Shown piece after piece: positions 7,317 to 9,390 of a stretch of DNA of 9,390 bases (positions are counted from its first letter, which is position 1; every line of letters begins with the position of its first letter). The notes beneath the pieces are model-generated. The model had not been told where the DNA came from. It did not search any database and worked only from the letters and a program-made list of their open reading frames with translations. Origin of the DNA: Candidatus Minthenecus merdequi (GTDB lineage Bacteria; Bacteroidota; Bacteroidia; Bacteroidales; Paludibacteraceae); assembly GCA_018064385.1 (NCBI GenBank), contig JAGHVI010000061.1:1-9390 (forward strand). The letters run 5' to 3'. The translations under genes and the position numbers were made by a program.

Positions 7317-7557
7317 ATGTTATAGATATAACGTTCAAGACCAGATTGTTTTGTTTCTTCGAGTAGTACTGCAGTAATGCTCGAAGAATCTGGCTTCAAA
7401 AAACAATAATCGGAGTAGTAGACAAAAATGGGGATGAGTCTTCATTCAGTTTTGCTTTCAGTGCGTCTAAAGAAAAACGAGTGCGAATCTCTGTCCCAAT
7501 CAATGCACTTTCAAAAAAATATTTGATATGATTGTAGGACGAAAAGATGAGTTGTTG
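7315..7557 (-). pseudogene. Decayed remnant resembling a LytTR DNA-binding domain
   Basis: One minus-strand frame reads 53 codons (7557-7399), a TGA at 7398-7396, then 26 codons and TAA at 7317-7315. The upper part, including SYNHIKYF, then GTEIRTRFSLDALKAKL and SPFLSTTPIIVF, resembles the middle of LytTR DNA-binding domains. The lower part, SQILRALLQYYSKKQ, resembles their C-terminal helix. The segment normally between these is missing, so an internal deletion joined to a stop is likely. The same frame continues upstream through TAA (7560-7558) into MKKLSE and past another stop. LytTR domains form the output of AgrA/LytR-type response regulators. The match is by eye from family knowledge; a random open frame is the alternative. 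An imperfect inverted repeat (7341-7393) lies within it. Confidence 0.4.
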
Positions 7558-7660
7558 TTACTCAGACAGTTTTTTCATTGCAGACAACTAAGCAGTAGTA
7601 AATACAATTTGCTGTCGTGCCAGAAAAATTCGTGTTTTCGCGAAAAAACATTTTAAACAT
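7558..7660. other. Upstream region of the DUF4143 ATPase promoter
   Basis: No gene recognised. It contains the 12-nt perfect palindrome TTTTCGCGAAAA (7635-7646), centred about 20 bp upstream of the -33 box at 7661. The rest may be the eroded 5' part of the minus-strand LytTR-like remnant. Confidence 0.4.
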
Positions 7661-7691
7661 TTTGTCACCTCAGAAAATTATTGTACCTTTG
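7661..7691 (+). promoter_or_regulatory. Bacteroidetes-type promoter of the DUF4143 ATPase gene
   Basis: -33 TTTG (7661-7664), 19-nt spacer, -7 TACCTTTG (7684-7691): a full match to the Bacteroidetes primary-sigma promoter. The predicted start near 7698 gives an unusually long leader of about 210 nt before the ATG at 7907. No nearer TAnnTTTG is seen. Confidence 0.8.
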
Positions 7692-7741
7692 CAACTGCAA
7701 ACCTTCGTAGATGTGAAATCGACCTGTTTCTGTAGAATATC

Positions 7742-7897
7742 ATGCTGATGTTCCTATGTTCCAGATGGTTCAGATTTAATGGCACTTGTAAAACATATAT
7801 GAAGTTTGTGCATTATAGATGCTGTACTGCGGATATTTTGTACTATTTTCCGCAATATACATATAAAAATGCGGATAACTTAACGTCTTTCTTTTAA
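7742..7897 (+). CDS. Possible 51-aa leader ORF upstream of the ATPase gene
   Basis: An open frame of 51 codons starts at ATG 7742 (further in-frame ATGs at 7748 and 7799) and ends at TAA 7895-7897, 9 nt before the ATPase start codon. It lies entirely within the predicted leader transcript. The peptide is rich in aromatic residues and Cys (MLMFLCSRWFRF at its start, NADNLTSFF at its end) and matches no family I recognise. No Shine-Dalgarno is visible. An open frame of this length can arise by chance in AT-rich DNA, so this is a candidate upstream ORF only. Its 3' part covers the repeated TGCGGATA motif described separately. Confidence 0.2.
   Translation: MLMFLCSRWFRFNGTCKTYMKFVHYRCCTADILYYFPQYTYKNADNLTSFF
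7828..7877 (+). promoter_or_regulatory. Leader with two mutually exclusive hairpins
   Basis: TGCGGA (7828-7833), TCCGCA (7849-7854) and TGCGGA (7870-7875) are spaced by exactly 15 nt on each side. The middle block can pair with either flank but not both, a layout seen in attenuators. Stems are only 6 bp and no U-tract follows, so a regulatory role is conjecture. Confidence 0.3.
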
Positions 7898-7906
7898 TGC
7901 CAAGAT

Positions 7907-9154
7907 ATGCTCACGACTATCCAACAACAACGTCAGGAATGTGAACGACTTCTGTCTATGCCATACGTCAGCAGGCAATCTCGCTATGATGTTTCTCTCT
8001 TGTTACAAAATCATCAGATTAAGCTAATTACGGGTCCTCGTCGTTCCGGCAAATCTATTTTCGCCCTTATGATGTTGAGAGATTGTCGTTTAGCGTATCT
8101 TAATTTTGATGATGCAAAGTTGCTTTCGCTTTGGAACGAAGATGTCGTAATGTCTGCTCTTGACAGTGTGTATCCTTCATACCAGTTTCTGTTGCTGGAC
8201 GAGGTGCAGAATCTTGAAGGATGGGATTTATGGATAGCAAAACTGTATCGCAGAGGCATTAATATTATTATTACGGGCAGCAATGCCAAAATGTTGAGTA
8301 GCGAGATGGCAACTGTGTTGACGGGTCGGTATGTTGAGATAGAAATGCTGCCATTTGGTTTGTCTGAAACATTCAGATATTATGGCATAGATGCTGCTGC
8401 CGTCCGCCCGGAACAAAAGGCAAATGCACGCATCATTTATGAAGAATATCTCCGACTTGGCGGTTATCCCGAAACCTTTCAGGCACGTCAAATGACTTCC
8501 AGTTATCTGCAAACACTCTTTACTGCCATAGTCACGAAAGATGTGGCTCAACGTCATAAGATTCGCAAGGTGACGGAACTTTTCAACCTTGCCAACTACT
8601 TGCTTTCGAATTTCTGCAATCCGTTTACGACACTCTCGTTAAGCGAATACCTTGGCATGAAAAGTGAGAACACTGTCAAGAAGTTCTGTGGCTATCTGCA
8701 TGAACCCTACCTTTTTTATTACCTGCCACGTTATGATAATAAATTGAAAATCATGATGAAGGCGCCACGGAAAGTATATGTGGTAGATAATGGTTTCGTG
8801 TTTGGTGCAGGGTTCAATTTGAGTGAAAACTTGGGACGTTTGCTTGAGAATGCTGTATTTGTCGAACTTCGCCGTAGGGGTTACGACGAAGAAAAATCAC
8901 TGTTCTATTACCGTTCGAGAAACGACAAGGAGGTTGATTTCGTCATACGGCGAGGACCATACATTCAGCAACTAATTCAGGTTTCATACGATATAAGTAA
9001 CGCACGGACTCTCAAACGAGAAATCTCTGCTTTGGTTGAGTGCGCAACGGAATTGAATTGCGACAACCTGCAGATTATCACGTTCGATACGGAGGATGCG
9101 ATTCAGTATAAGGATCATACCATACATATATTGCCATTCAACAAATGGATTTGA
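7907..9154 (+). CDS. P-loop ATPase with C-terminal DUF4143 domain
   Basis: 415-aa protein of the AAA_14/DUF4143 ATPase group, common in Bacteroidota and archaea and mostly without known function. Walker A is GPRRSGKS (43-50), Walker B FLLLDEVQN (94-102), sensor-1-like IIITGSNAKML (120-130), then TGRYVEIEMLPFGLSE (139-154), typical of the family. A middle helical part with KDVAQRHKIR precedes the DUF4143 region: LLENAVFVELRRRGYD (312-327), YYRSRNDKEVDFVI (334-347), LIQVSYDI (356-363). E314, D344 and Q358 occupy positions like those of a PD-(D/E)XK nuclease fold, but the usual E-x-K is Q-V-S, so nuclease activity is doubtful. It is complete, with its own promoter. A second P-loop ATPase of another type begins 155 nt downstream in the same direction. 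Proposed roles in defence, toxin-like or mobile-element biology are unproven. Confidence 0.88.
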   Translation: MLTTIQQQRQECERLLSMPYVSRQSRYDVSLLLQNHQIKLITGPRRSGKSIFALMMLRDCRLAYLNFDDAKLLSLWNEDVVMSALDSVYPSYQFLLLDEVQNLEGWDLWIAKLYRRGINIIITGSNAKMLSSEMATVLTGRYVEIEMLPFGLSETFRYYGIDAAAVRPEQKANARIIYEEYLRLGGYPETFQARQMTSSYLQTLFTAIVTKDVAQRHKIRKVTELFNLANYLLSNFCNPFTTLSLSEYLGMKSENTVKKFCGYLHEPYLFYYLPRYDNKLKIMMKAPRKVYVVDNGFVFGAGFNLSENLGRLLENAVFVELRRRGYDEEKSLFYYRSRNDKEVDFVIRRGPYIQQLIQVSYDISNARTLKREISALVECATELNCDNLQIITFDTEDAIQYKDHTIHILPFNKWI

Positions 9155-9163
9155 AGCAGTGAA

Positions 9164-9253
9164 ACGAAATTCTCATAATGGATTTATGTGTCTGTAAATC
9201 AATTTGTAATCCACTACGAGAATTTTCGTTACGAAATTTTTCGTAGTGGATTT
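9164..9253. repeat. Three-copy 22-23 nt repeat, two copies forming a hairpin
   Basis: A motif close to ACGAAAWTTYTCRTARTGG + ATTW occurs at 9164-9185 (plus), 9207-9229 (minus) and 9231-9253 (plus). The last two face each other and form a 21-nt-arm hairpin (9208-9228 with 9232-9252; 19 Watson-Crick pairs, one G-U, one mismatch; loop TTA). It starts 9 nt after the ATPase stop and ends inside the -33 box of the next gene. It could terminate the first ATPase gene (only a short U-tract, TTTT, follows), act as an operator for the next, or be a small mobile palindrome. Confidence 0.8.
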
Positions 9254-9282
9254 TGTCATTCCAATTATTATTACTACCTTTG
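9252..9282 (+). promoter_or_regulatory. Promoter of the downstream ATPase gene
   Basis: -33 TTTG (9252-9255), 19-nt spacer, -7 TACCTTTG (9275-9282). The predicted start near 9289 leaves a ~20-nt leader. ATTTTGTCA at 9250-9258 is identical to 7659-7667 in the other ATPase promoter, at the same spacing to the same -7 box. Confidence 0.8.
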
Positions 9283-9308
9283 TATCCGAAATTCTAACTT
9301 GGCAATAT

Positions 9309-9390
9309 ATGGTTAATCCTTTCAAGTTTGGGTCTGTGGTGGAGGATGAATTCTTTACCAATCGTGTAAATGAGGTGAAGTATATCAGAC
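9309..9390 (+). CDS. ATP-binding protein, N-terminal fragment (3' end beyond window)
   Basis: Only 27 codons are present: MVNPFKFGSVVEDEFFTNR then VNEVKYIR. The opening NPFKFGxVV...FTNRxxE is typical of a large Bacteroidetes/archaeal P-loop ATPase group (COG1672-like, often with a DUF234-type C-terminal domain), where a Walker A motif usually follows within ~25 residues. It is a different subfamily from the upstream DUF4143 ATPase. The start fits its promoter 26 nt upstream. The assignment is from the N terminus alone; the Walker motifs lie outside the window. Confidence 0.65.
   Translation, partial: MVNPFKFGSVVEDEFFTNRVNEVKYIR

Noticed and set aside
7341..7393. Imperfect hairpin CCAGATT/AATCTGG with CTTCGAG/CTCGAAG inside
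   Set aside because: It has a 9-nt one-sided bulge and no U-tract, and lies within the decayed reading frame. It may be a chance or coding-derived inverted repeat, so it is not called as a separate element.
7376..7541. Plus-strand open frame opposite the LytTR-like remnant
   Set aside because: It has no start codon in frame and the minus-strand reading resembles a known domain, so it is treated as a shadow.
6999..7906. CRISPR array, tRNA or rRNA gene in the large intergenic region
   Set aside because: No regularly spaced repeat-spacer units, no tRNA cloverleaf or rRNA-like sequence were seen; the repeats present are one element copy and isolated palindromes.

Overview
The window looks like chromosomal DNA from a member of the Bacteroidota, most likely order Bacteroidales (a Prevotella- or Bacteroides-like gut or oral organism). 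This rests on Bacteroidetes-type promoters (TTTG, 19 nt, TAnnTTTG), A-rich leaders without Shine-Dalgarno sequences, a secreted C10 cysteine protease, and DUF4143-type ATPases. The genus is inference.

Left half, minus strand (4928 down to 135): a tight three-gene operon of rlmD (23S rRNA uracil-C5 methyltransferase), cca (tRNA nucleotidyltransferase with HD domain) and an inner-membrane LTA-synthase/sulfatase-family enzyme. rlmD and cca overlap by 4 bp (ATGA), and 7 nt separate cca from the third gene. Back-to-back with it, a Bax-inhibitor-1/YccA membrane protein is read rightward from 5042. The two -7 boxes are mirror images 12 nt apart, so the promoters probably exclude each other. The BI-1 gene converges with a C10 (streptopain-like) protease gene, and both end at one 15-bp hairpin.

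7000-7906 is an accessory intergenic region. It holds a MITE-like repeat whose second, left-truncated copy starts the window (88 bp identical, similar terminal inverted repeats), a decayed minus-strand reading frame resembling a LytTR DNA-binding domain, and a strong promoter with a ~210-nt leader that contains a 51-codon ORF and competing hairpins.

Right end: a DUF4143-type P-loop ATPase (7907-9154) is followed by the first 27 codons of a second, different P-loop ATPase (from 9309). The two genes have near-matching promoters, each with a TTTTCG/CGAAA inverted repeat 20-22 bp upstream of the -33 box. Between them lies a three-copy repeat, two copies of which form a 21-bp hairpin abutting the second promoter. 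This paired-ATPase locus and the repeat family are the least explained parts of the window.
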